A stretch of DNA of 64,000 bases, taken from Microvelia longipes. Its lineage: Eukaryota; Arthropoda; Insecta; Hemiptera; Veliidae. The notes under the pieces are model-generated. The model worked only from the letters and a program-made list of their open reading frames with translations, searched no databases and was not told the DNA's origin. The position numbers were made by a program, and so were the translations under genes. The stretch lies in contig JACMZG010000008.1 in NCBI GenBank assembly GCA_018340805.1, positions 73,314,496-73,378,495 on the forward strand, given 5' to 3'. Below, piece by piece: positions 36,265 through 46,084 of this stretch; within the stretch, counting starts at the first letter, position 1, and each line of letters starts with the position of its first letter.

Positions 36265-36990
36265 GGTCACTTTCGACATAGCTGAAATTTAGATTCGATC
36301 TGGTACCTGTGGACTATCTTTAACAGCTGAAATTAAGATTCGCTCTGGTACCTGTGGACTATCTTTAACAGCTGAAATTTAGATTCGATCTGGTACCTGT
36401 AGACTATCTTTAACAGCTGAAATTTAGATTCGCTCTGGTACTTGTGGACTATCTTTAACAGCTGAAATTTAGATTCGATCTGGTACCTGTGGACTATCTT
36501 TAACAGCTGAAATTTAGATTCGATCTGGTACCTGTAGACTATCTTTAACAGAAATTTAGATTCGCTCTGGTCCTGTGGACTATCTTTAACAGCTGAAATT
36601 TAGATTCGATCTGGTACCTGTAGACTATCTTTAACAGCTGAAATTTAGATTCGCTCTGGTACTTGTGGACTATCTTTAACAGCTGAAATTTAGATTCGAT
36701 CTGGTGCCTGTGGACTATCTTTAGCAGCTAGAATTTAGATTCCATCTGGTACCTGTGGACTATCTTTAACAGCTGAAATTTAGATTCGCTCTGGTACCTA
36801 TGGACTATCTTTAGCAGCTAGAATTTAAATTCGCTCTGGTACCTGTGGACTATCTTTATCAGTTAGAATTTAGATTCGATCTGGTACCTGTGGACTATCT
36901 TTAACAGCTGAAATTTAGATTCGCTCTGGTACCTGTAGACTATCTTTATCAGCTAGAATTTATATTCGATCTGGTGTGGACCAAAAAAAA
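36265..36990. repeat. 45-bp minisatellite, about 16 copies, one E-box per unit
   Basis: Units read GATTCGATCTGGTACCTG, TGGACTATCTTTAACAGCTG, AAATTTA. GATTCGATC and GATTCGCTC variants are interspersed, partly alternating. Most units contain CAGCTG, a class of E-box. The array ends about 3 kb before the bHLH gene. Confidence 0.95.
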
Positions 36991-38440
36991 CTTTAACAGC
37001 TGCAATTTTTAAATAATTATTAACGAAAAACTTAAGTAGCTCATTACGCGACTGTAAAGGTAGGCGGAGAACCGAGGCGAACCAATAGACCACCTTAAAA
37101 CCTACTCTTACTAAAAATATAAAATAAGTTTGTAAATTATTGTATTTTCATTCTTTTAAAATAAAATTTATAATAATTTTATTAACTAATCTGAAAGTCA
37201 GGAAGTTCAATTTCACACATAATAATCCAATTTAGGAACGGAACGTGTGTTAATAGCTTTTTATTCGTAAGCCATTCAATAAAAAGCGGTCTACTTTGTT
37301 CTGACGATTTATTTCGCACTAAATGGTCTCCTTTATTACCATTTAAATAGAATATTCATTTTAAATTTGTTCAAAACTTATAATGGAAGAATTTAATAAA
37401 AAACTAAATTTAAACTTTTAGGTAGCATTAACGATGACACTAATGTTTGCATTCAAAATAAAGTATTATCTAATTTTCTTTTTAAAAAATGGTACTTGAA
37501 GCGGAGGCGTTCAATAAGCTACCAAAGGTTAGGTTCAACTTTTTTCTTTACTTATTTTAATAAAAAGTAGTTAAAGGTAGCAGAACATCTTAAAAATGAA
37601 ATATAATATAGCGGGCCTTTTCTTGTGATGATTACATATTTTGAAATAATTGTGCCCTCTGGTTCTTTATTTCTTTTTTTTTATTTTTATTTTTCACTTT
37701 TTCTCCTAAACGATTATAATTTATAGTAAAATACAATTAATGTATACAAAGATATTATAAATAATTATAAGCGATTTTGATTATTTTTATTACATTTTTT
37801 AAAATATACTAAAGAATTGAACTTGACACGAAAATCAATCTTTGTGTCTAGTTGTGCTTTGCTGACAGTATTTTTATGCCGGTGTTATTCGTTACTAACT
37901 CAAAATTTATAAAACTCGGAAAATTATTGGAACAATCTGTAATTTGACACGCATGTAGTCTCTTGTAAAACCAAAACAAGAGGCTTTCGGCTTTCGGTGC
38001 TGAAGGGCCGCTTTGCGTCCACATGTTTGTTCGGCATATTACTAGTTTATATAAGTGGCAGTCTGCCATGGTATAAGCGAATTCTCAAATATATTAGTAA
38101 AAAAATATATTTTTATTTTTATTACATTTATTAGTAAAATATATGATTTGTTTACATCATGTTTAATAAGTCTATCAATATAACCGGAACTAATACAGAA
38201 AATTAAATTAAAAAACTTGGCATATTCATCAACCCTACATACTAGTGCATGTTAAAAATCTTTCAGTCTGTCCTAAACACTTTTTGTGTTTAGTTCTGAT
38301 TAGATTGTGTTAATTTTTCTGATTTTATTAAACGTTTTCGGGGTTATCATAGTAGGTTAAATACGTCACAAATATTTCACAAACAATAGGGTTTAGGGCA
38401 TTAACAAGGTTGATTTTTGTGCCAAATTTTATTTCGATCC
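36991..38440. other. AT-rich, no recognised gene
   Basis: The minus-strand frame 37848-38069 has no domain. 38280-38440 contains degenerate pieces of the composite repeat (GATTTTTGTGCCAAATTTTA). Confidence 0.4.
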
Positions 38441-38544
38441 AAGAAAGCGTTTAAATGTTATTATTTTCTATTAAAGCGTCTAAGAACAAAATCTCGTGTC
38501 CTATAGAAACGTCTAGGGACACAAATCTTGTACATACACACACA

Positions 38545-38550
38545 CAGATA

Positions 38551-38605
<55 letters not shown>

Positions 38606-38696
38606 TAAGATTTTTTTTGGGGGGAGAGAAGCGAAAGGGAGCTTCTCTCCCCTTCCATCCTCAATCTCTTTTGAAAGAGGGACACACTGATCAAGA

Positions 38697-38751
<55 letters not shown>

Positions 38752-38850
38752 CTTGATCAGTGTGTCCCCCTCTTTCAAAAAGAGATTGAGGATGGAAGGG
38801 GAGAGAAGCCCCCTTTCGCTTCCCTCCCCCCCCAAAAAAAAATCTTAAAC
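38545..38850. mobile_element. Inverted repeat around a (TA)n core
   Basis: After a (TA)n run (38550-38601), 38602-38695 (TTTAAGATTTTTTTTGGGGG, CTTCTCTCCCCTTCCATCC, ACACACTGATCAAGA) is mirrored by 38751-38850. The centre 38696-38750 is (TA)n. Arms are about 95 bp. Open frames through it on both strands, some over 140 codons, are artefacts of the symmetry. Confidence 0.85.
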
Positions 38851-38885
38851 ACAGTTGAAATGCGTTTTAGACGCATTTCAACTGT
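38851..38885. repeat. Perfect 14-bp hairpin
   Basis: ACAGTTGAAATGCG and CGCATTTCAACTGT pair around TTTTAGA. It abuts the inverted repeat directly. Confidence 0.9.
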
Positions 38886-38934
38886 AAACCCACTGTTTTG
38901 AGTAGAAGTTTGGCGCAAATATTTCCCAGAGTAA

Positions 38935-39330
38935 AATAAATAATTCTGGCGCGGTGGTTCGCATGTCAGGCGAATTTCCTTTGGAATGGGTGTATCCGTG
39001 CTTAACAATCCATTTCTTGCTTAAGATTCCGGCTTTAGCTTTATAACTTGAGCAGTAACTCAATTGTTAAGTTCGGACCAGTTTCATACAATTCAGCGTC
39101 AAAAAACATAAACAAATACTTTTTTGTGGCCAAAAATAGAAACTTTGAGTTTTGCCGATTTTTGGAAATTTTCTTGACTCATCAAACCGGGCTATTGAAG
39201 TCCCAAAAAACTTACTTTCTATTGAAGGACTCGTGTCCCTCCCAAGGTTGATTTTTGTACCCCCTTTGATTAAAAAATATTAATCCCTTCAAAAGATAGC
39301 GTGTATACAAGAAAGTGTCTATAAATACAC
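38935..39330. repeat. Fragments of the foldback and composite repeats
   Basis: 38939-39075 (TTCTGGCGCGGTGGTTCGCA, GAATTTCCTTTGGAATG, AACTTGAGCAGTAACTCAA) is a single arm of the 30920-31612 foldback. 39085-39330 is a reverse copy of the composite lead (TCAAACCGGGCTATTGAAG, CCCAAGGTTGATTTTTGTAC, AAAGTGTCTATAAATACACA). Confidence 0.75.
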
Positions 39331-39770
39331 ACACACACATACGTTGATAGTTTAATAATAAACTTAAATTTTATTGTCATTCATATGTTCTGAATATAAT
39401 GGATTATACATGGTGTTAATAGTTAAATTTATGTAGATATTAAAGTTTGTACTTTTAATCTAACACACTAATGAGTAAGATTATAAGTTGGCTTTATTAA
39501 GGAAGTATTAATTTGTTGGAAGGATTACGTTTGGTGTATCCTAGTTGGTGACTCCATTGCTTAAATTTAAACTTATAACTTTTATTTAGAATTTTTCACA
39601 CCATAATTTATTTTTACAATGAAGTTATGCTTTAATGCAGATACAATAAATACACGACAGTAATAATGGTTTTGAAGATTATTATTTGGGCATAAGGGGT
39701 TACCTATAGAGTAGCATAAACTGTGGTTGTAATGGTTCTACGTGTTTTGTAAAATATACATATTTGATTT
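39331..39770. other. Upstream region of the bHLH gene, no clear elements
   Basis: AT-rich; no TATA box or transcription start could be fixed by eye. Confidence 0.4.
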
Positions 39771-39780
39771 TAAGTCCTTG

Positions 39781-39824
39781 GTAAGTCCGCTAGTTTAAAG
39801 GTAAGTTGAAAGTAAGTCCGCTAG
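39781..39824 (+). promoter_or_regulatory. Direct repeat GTAAGTCCGCTAG x2
   Basis: GTAAGTCCGCTAG occurs at 39781-39793 and 39812-39824, 31 bp apart and about 190 bp before the bHLH start codon. The paired exact 13-mers in otherwise unique sequence could be protein-binding sites. An initiator-like TCAGTAG lies at 39912-39918 with AGACGG 25 nt downstream, close to but not at the usual DPE distance. All regulatory roles are inferred. Confidence 0.3.
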
Positions 39825-39988
39825 ATGGAGTGAGTCTGCAGGTCGTGGCGCCTGGACCAAAAACAGGTTTTCAAGCTTATCTTAAGACACCAAGCACTAG
39901 TATAGAAAGGTTCAGTAGTCATTCAGATACAGAACCGAGACGGTATCCGCGTCCGTATCCAGCGCACGTCGGTAAACATCGCTAAGTG

Positions 39989-40030
39989 ATGGAACATGGC
40001 CCAAGTCTGTACAATACAAGATCCCAATAA
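39989..40030 (+). other. Upstream ORF overlapping the bHLH start
   Basis: An ATG at 39989 (context GTGATGG) opens a 13-codon frame that ends at TAA 40028-40030, beyond the main ATG at 39996 and out of frame with it. If the mRNA begins upstream of 39989, ribosomes would meet this ATG first. Start context is acceptable (G at -3, G at +4), so it may lower translation of the bHLH protein. Confidence 0.5.
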
Positions 40031-40529
40031 TAACGCTGAAAAGATTTACTCGTTGAGACCCAAACGAACGAGTAATTTTAGGCGCGAAGACGAGGAGGAG
40101 GAAGAAGAAAAACCGCCTGTAAGGATCGTCAGAAGAGGAAATAAGAGCAAAAGAAAAGCGGCGCCTTTAAGTAAGTATAGAAGGAAAAATGCTAACGCGA
40201 GAGAAAGATGTAGAATGAAAGAAATTAACGAAGCTTTCGAGACGTTAAGAAGAGCTGTACCTTACCAAGACGAGAAGATGACTAAGATAGCAACTCTCAG
40301 ACTAGCAATGTCTTATATTTCTGCTCTGTCTGAAACTCTAGACAGCGGTGCTTCATCGCCATCGACTTCATTCTATCATCACCAATCATCACCCTCGACC
40401 AGTACTATATCAACCTCAGAATCATTTGCCCTGGACGATCTCTCTGACCATTGTTCTCTTACCGCTTCTGATCTACAAGATTTTGATGTCTCGTCATCTC
40501 TCGACTTTGATGACTTTTTTATTACGTGA
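39996..40529 (+). CDS. bHLH transcription factor, delilah/taxi-like
   Basis: Encodes 177 residues. The N-terminus has YSLRPKR (18-24) and an acidic run (31-38), then a lysine/arginine stretch (46-55) and a complete bHLH at about 60-115: basic region KYRRKNANARERCRM with the E-box-contacting Glu70 and Arg71, helix 1 (73-88, with I77, F81, L84), a short loop around PYQDEKM, and helix 2 (KIATLRLAMSYISALSETL). The tail is serine-rich (118-145) then acidic and ends FDDFFIT. The SKYRRK-NANARER context and the hydrophobic-acidic end resemble insect Delilah, which in Drosophila acts in muscle-attachment (tendon) and wing cells as a nuclear E-box factor. The loop is shorter than I recall for the fly protein. 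The start was chosen for its AACATGG context; no intron interrupts the frame. Another Atonal-superfamily member is less likely. Confidence 0.85.
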   Translation: MAQVCTIQDPNNNAEKIYSLRPKRTSNFRREDEEEEEEKPPVRIVRRGNKSKRKAAPLSKYRRKNANARERCRMKEINEAFETLRRAVPYQDEKMTKIATLRLAMSYISALSETLDSGASSPSTSFYHHQSSPSTSTISTSESFALDDLSDHCSLTASDLQDFDVSSSLDFDDFFIT

Positions 40530-40657
40530 CAGTACATATTTTGTCATTAAGTTGTTTTTTTTATATATTATTATGTACAGATATGAACTTTAAAAAAGTT
40601 ACATTGGAATACTTTAACAATACCACAAGGTAAAGTATGTAAATATGTATTTAATCA

Positions 40658-40680
40658 AATAAAGTCTGAATATCAATAAA
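40658..40680 (+). terminator. Polyadenylation signals of the bHLH gene
   Basis: AATAAA at 40658-40663 and again at 40675-40680, about 130-150 nt after the stop codon, give the likely 3' end of the mRNA. Confidence 0.6.
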
Positions 40681-40699
40681 TAGATATCTTCAATCTAAA

Positions 40700-41580
40700 A
40701 AATCAATACAAATTTTAAAGCGTAAAATGTTGTGTTCTTGGTATTTTTTTGTTTTAATAATAACTGTTTTCAAGGATAGAATAAAAATAAATTATTTTGT
40801 TGAACATTTTAAATAAAGTAAAAAGGCCTAAGGCAAGATAAAACTATATATTATATAAAAGAAAATATTTTATCAAAATGTATTAATTATCGAAAAATGT
40901 TCCATGCAATTGTACAATTTCTTTTTAAATTATTTGAACTTTTTGATTACAACATAAGTCGTGTTTATTGAATTAATAATGTTATTTTTTGTTCTTTTAA
41001 TGCTTATAATACCCGTAGGGTCGTATAAGCGTTTCCCCTTACTTAAATTTTACTCAACTAATTCATCCCTGAGTTTGAGTTTGTACACACACTTAAATCA
41101 TCTAGGAATAATGTTATAAATTATTGCTACAAAATATTAATTTATTATAAAAAAAAATATTACATATATTTTTTCTTAAAAATCTTTTAATACTTATTTT
41201 CAGTTAAAATTGTTTTATATTATTCAATACTTCCCAGCTTTGTTGATAAAATAATTCAACCTAATATATTAAGGGTTTCACTCCATTATTACACTCCATG
41301 TAGAGTATTTTATCTATTATTGATTAAACTTCACAAGCCCTAGATTATTCTAATAATCTAAAATAAATATTGAGTTAATATGTCATAAATTTCAAATACA
41401 TTTTTTCATGCCGACGGAAAGCAAACAGATAATATAACAATAATAAGTATACAAACTTCATACAAACGGTTCATAATAATAGATAGTAAATAATAAATAA
41501 ATTAAATGTTTACACCTGTGAAAGTTAAAAAAAATATAAAGTTAAAATTTAAGTTAAAGGGAGAAATTGTAAATTTAATA
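40700..41580. other. AT-rich, no recognised gene
   Basis: No further exon or RNA gene recognised downstream of the bHLH gene. Confidence 0.4.
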
Positions 41581-41581
41581 T

Positions 41582-41835
41582 AAATGACCTTATTTTTAAG
41601 ACGTTAAGAAAGAAATAATAAATAGAAGAGGCCTCTTTCTTTGACGGAATGCCTATAATGGATGCTATATTAGTAAGGTTACTTATTAGATTGATGGGTA
41701 GATAAGCTTCTCCTTGAGATTCGTAAATAGGACATCTTAAGATAATGTGAGCTTAATTCTCGTTTTCTTGCATATTGCAGACTGTGCACAGTTCATTGGT
41801 TTTAATTTAAAGTAAAATTCCTCTGATAGTTACTT
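41582..41835 (-). pseudogene. LINE ORF2 C-terminal relic
   Basis: On the minus strand the frame reads TNELCTVCNMQENEN, stop, AHIILRCPIYESQGEAYLP, with FLNVLKIRSF near its end. A one-base shift near 41800 joins it to EEFYFKLK just upstream. The CxxC...H...C pattern followed by a FL..LKIR ending is typical of the tail of several non-LTR retrotransposon polyproteins. It is a short, dead fragment with one stop and at least one frameshift; no RT domain remains nearby. Confidence 0.75.
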
Positions 41836-42284
41836 ATATAGATATCTATTAAATATCTATTGATTATTAACGAGTGCGATTCTTTTAATGAATTTGATTT
41901 TTTTTTCTTTGCAATATTTATCTTTTTAATAAATTATTCTTTTTTAAATAAAAAATAAACATCTAATAACAACTTCAAATTACATTTTTTTTATTAATAA
42001 TTTAAATTTGTTATGTAAACTTTTTAATACTTGTTTAAATGTTTTTTTTATATTATATACATATTGGATTATTATATTTTCTAAACAATATTTTTTTTTG
42101 AATGCAAGAAATTTATAAAATAAAAGAACCGCTGATGCAATTTTATCACTATTTTCAAATTGTTAATAACAATCTTTGAATTATTTATAGTAAGATAGTT
42201 TAATAAAAGAAATGACATTGCCTAACTAATTAGTTGTGAACTACTAAGTCTATTATTAGTTAACATCCATAGAGATAATATATT

Positions 42285-42650
42285 ACTAGAGAGAGCATAA
42301 CCTATCTTAGTTCATTAAGAGACTTAAAACAGAATTTAAGGGATCTTAGGGTTCTGCGTAAACCTCTTTGTAACCTCCTTCAAGAATGTGATAAGATTAT
42401 TATTTATCAATCATTATCAGTTCTTTGCACAATGTTTTCTTTTACGTTAAATTCAAATGGTTACTATAATCTTTTATTGTTTATTTATTTATAATCATAC
42501 TCGAAAGTGTTTAAGTTACTATTTCGATGTTTTAAAATTCAACCGATATTGTTACATATTTATATGTTAAAAAAAGTATATGAAACAGTCAACACATTTA
42601 GACTCATAATCAGCGGTTTTGTATCAGAAAATTATGCTTATGAGATATTT
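42285..42650 (+). repeat. Dispersed repeat, duplicated at 46318-46545
   Basis: 42285-42400 resembles the 35960-36240 family (ACCTCTTTGTAACCTCCTTC). 42424-42650 (GCACAATGTTTTCTTTTACG, TTTAAGTTACTATTTCGATG, ACAGTCAACACATTTAGACT, AGCGGTTTTGTATCAGAAAA) is about 90 percent similar by eye to 46325-46545. Confidence 0.8.
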
Positions 42651-43135
42651 TGATAACAGAAGTGTATTTAATTTATAAACAATTTCTTCTTCTTTTTTTT
42701 TTTTTTTTAAATATTCCATTTAAATGTAAATTAAGTGTAAATATAACGGTATTGTTCCTGACTGATTGTACTTAGTTTTAAAATGTAATTATAAAATGTG
42801 AGTGATTTTTCCTATATTTGATTGTTATTTGCTTAAATATATTTATTAGTTAATTTATTATTAAATAATTATATAAATTAGAGGATCTGCATGGTTATGT
42901 ATCTGTCTATTTTTAAGATAAAAAAATATAAAAATAATAATAGCAACTGTAAATTTTTTGTTTAACTTTACCAAAGTAAGTAATTTTAGAGACACTTTTA
43001 TTAATACTAATAATTTAAGTTAAAATGCATATTATTTTATAGATAATTATATTTATATTATAATTATCTATCTATCTTTTGGGTTATTTGAAATTATATT
43101 TTTTTTTAGTTATTTAGAACTTCTATAAAATATTT
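42651..43135. other. AT-rich, no recognised gene
   Basis: Nothing recognised. Confidence 0.4.
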
Positions 43136-43149
43136 TAATGATGCACAAA

Positions 43150-43272
43150 ATGCGTAACAAGGTACATTGGAACGTTTCCTCACAGCATCGGATTCGCTAC
43201 GTTCAATATCATCAGTACTTCGGACAGCAGTGAGGATGAGCGTACAGTCCACACACACACACAAACAGACAA
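43150..43272. repeat. Dispersed GGAACGTTTCCTCA...TTCGCTACG fragment, host of an insertion
   Basis: Matches the 51560-51620 family copy (GGAACGTTTCCTCA, ATTCGCTACG) and ends in (CA)n then ACAAACAGACAA. The repeat resumes at 43621 with GACAAGTTTGAGAAAA after the hairpin element. Confidence 0.7.
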
Positions 43273-43613
43273 AATTAAAAAGGTTTTATTTACTGTAAGT
43301 TGAAGAAGAAATCGAAGAATCAGCTACCGTCGTTACTTGCTGTTAGATATGAATCTCTGGACCGGTTTCGGCATAACGCCATCATCAGTAGGCGGGGCAA
43401 CACTCAAGCTCTCAACTAATCAAGTTGTATCAGTGATTAACTTCAAGTCTCAATGAGCACGACGAGCCCTCTGAAGTTAATTAATCACTGATACAACTTT
43501 ATTAGTTGAGAGCTTGAGTTTTGCCCCACCTGCTGATGATGGCGTTATGCCGAAACCGGTCCAGGGATATTCATATCCAACAGCAAGTATCGACGGTAGC
43601 TGATTCTTCGATT
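43273..43613. mobile_element. 341-bp hairpin insertion with 12-nt target duplication
   Basis: ACAAACAGACAA at 43261-43272 is repeated at 43614-43625. Between them lie a unique 37-nt piece and a large inverted repeat, arms 43310-43446 and 43472-43613, around a 25-nt loop. Each arm carries a hammerhead-like motif (see next entry), so the two motifs face each other. On the minus strand the 3' end has AGTAAATAAAACC. Other copies of the surrounding repeat read straight through this site, which supports insertion. Confidence 0.7.
43529..43565 (+). ncRNA. Hammerhead-ribozyme-like core
   Basis: Stem I 5' strand CCTG (43529-43532), CTGATGA (43533-43539), an extra T (43540), stem II GGC/GCC (43541-43543 with 43549-43551, loop GTTAT), GAAA (43552-43555), CCGG (43556-43559) in the stem III position, T-C (43560-43561), then stem I 3' strand CAGG (43562-43565), an exact complement of CCTG. 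CCGG is too short to close on itself but is self-complementary, so two molecules could share it. The mirrored copy at 43357-43392 (minus) has a poorer stem I. The extra T is not in the standard consensus. Confidence 0.42.
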
Positions 43614-43854
43614 ACAAACAGACAAGTTTGAGAAAAAGAACTGAAATTGACAATTACGGTTCCAGATGTTTTTTTAGACATAATATTTTAATATTATATT
43701 TATGGTAAATAAGGAGAGTAAAAATATTATTTGGTAATAAAAAAATATTTTACGTAAAATAAATTTGGTGATTTTTATATTCTTATAAAGTTGTGAGATC
43801 GGGGTACTTAATTACCTAATAATTTTACGTAATTGTACAGAAATTTATTTGCGA

Positions 43855-44150
43855 CAAATTAATTATATAAATATTTTAAAAAGATTATAAAAATTGCTAT
43901 TATTATTAATTTTTATTTTCATGTATTTAATTTGTGTCAATTTAGTTATATAAATATTTAAAACAGTTGACAGACATAGCTATTATTATTTTTATGTTAA
44001 TCCCAAGTAATTCATTAGTGTCATTTTAGTTATATAAATATTTAAAACAGTTGACAGACATCGCTATTGTTATTTTTATTTATTTTATTCCCGAGTAATT
44101 CAATTGTGTCATATTAGTAGTGTAAATATTGAAAAAAGTGTAAGAATAAG
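43855..44150. repeat. About 85-bp tandem repeat, three-plus copies
   Basis: TTTAGTTATATAAATATTTA recurs at 43941 and 44025 with weaker copies near 43858 and 44112, followed each time by GTTGACAGACAT-like and GCTATT-ATT sequence. Confidence 0.8.
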
Positions 44151-46084
44151 TTAATAAAAGAATATAAAATTAGAAGTATAATAAAATTGAAGTAATTAGG
44201 GTACAAAGCATGAGAATAACTCTTTTAGCGTAACATAAGCGTTAGAATTAATAATCTAAAACATATACTAGTTGTGCCATTTAAGTATAAAATTGAATAA
44301 CATTCTTAAGCTTTAGAATGATAAACAATTTCTGTTCTATAGATTATATTTACAACAATGATAGCTAAATAGCCATGTAAAAGAAAAGAAAGTGAAGAGA
44401 CATTTTTTTAATTATTTAAAGTATTGACAAATGTGTCAATTATAAAAAATAATGGAAACGATTTGGATAGGTTGGATTATATGAACTCTGACTGTTGAAA
44501 GCGACAATCGTACATTCGCTTCACTTTCGTGTCGTGTACTGTAAGTTTTAGCAGATAATTAATTTATTTTAAAAATTTAAAATTCACATCATTGCTGGTT
44601 GTGTACAGCAGAAACCCTATAGAGTTCAAATCTGTTGCAGCTGTTTTTCTAATTTTGTCTTCTATATGCTCACTAGCGCTTATCTGCTGGTCTCGTTATT
44701 TCTATAACTTGTCCAAAAAGTTAAAAGAAAAACAGGTAAACCTAAACCACTCTTATTCGCGCTAAATCGTAATAATCTGAAAACTGCTAATAAAACTCTA
44801 TAGTCTCAAGATGTAAGCAATTTATTAGATGATTCAATTCTATGTCAACAAACTAAACGCATTTGGAGGTTATAACCTGAATTTTTTTTATGAATGACGT
44901 GTGACGTCATTGCAGGATTCGGTGTAAGCAGCTATTTATTCGTGCAGTAACGTCAATGACAGACTATAATTTATAATGAAAAAAAAAATTGATTTTATTC
45001 ATTTAAATCCTCTAATTGAATCACCCAATAAACTCTATCAGCTTTGTATAGTCTGGTGTTTTATACATAGTTTGACAAGTGTTTCAATTAAAATCCTAAT
45101 CAAATTTGACTGTCAATTTGATTAAAAACTTGCTCTCTGTTCATGACTGGCCTATAAAATAAACATTATACATTTTACAGACAAAAAATTATAATTTTTA
45201 TTAATAAAATATAAATTTTATTTTTACTTTCTATAATTAAAAAATTAATAATTTATAAACATGCTGAGAAACTCTACCTTAACCTAAAATGAGGTCTTGC
45301 CAAGCACTCTATTTTTTAGTAATAATTATTTGAAAAATAAATTTACTTAATATTTTAAGTCTTTAACAGTAAAAATTACTGTTTAAGTTATTTAAAATAA
45401 ATAACATTAATAGTAATTTTTTGTGACTATTATTTTGAGGTGCTAAATTAAAAAGAAATTTTAAATAGTACATTATAAAAAAATATAAATATTAATGTGT
45501 ATTTAATTATTGTTAATTTATATTTTATAGAATATATATAATTCTCTATAATTTAACAATCAATTTAAAAAAATTATAAGATAATATTATATTATCATAT
45601 TGTGTAATAAGTTGTAATTGATCGTATTACAATAATTAAAATTAATAATTTCAACAACTAATAGAAAGACATGGAATTAAAAAAAAATACCAATTAAAAA
45701 AATATAAAATACTATTGTATAAACTAAGTAATAATATTTTGTAAGTATGTTATGTGGGTGTGTATTTTACTGTAATTATAGTCATTACTCTCGACTGCAA
45801 TATTATATTTTATTGTAAATATAAATATTATTTTGTAATATTGGTAGCCATTTTTAATTTACCCCTGTATTAACTGGACTCTGATTGGTTGACCTAGTTT
45901 TAAAAATACTTTCACTTATACTGTGTTTCGTCCAATGAGATAGAAGATATAGTAAGATTTATTTTATGTAATGTAATTGAAATATTAACATTATAGACTA
46001 AGTGTTTATAAATTATTTGTATTGTCCTTATTTGGATTAAAATAGTAATTAACAGTAATTGTTACTTTAATATATCTATTTTGT
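44151..46084. other. AT-rich; dispersed fragment at 44830-44950
   Basis: 44830-44950 pairs with 8465-8590 (ACAAACTAAACGCATTTGG, ATGAATGACGTGTGACGTCA, TTGCAGGATTCGG). Otherwise no gene or repeat recognised. Confidence 0.5.

Noticed and set aside
39901..39945. TATA box and DPE for the bHLH gene
   Set aside because: TATAGAAA lies only about 13 nt before the initiator-like TCAGT, and AGACGG is at +25 instead of +28; neither spacing is right.
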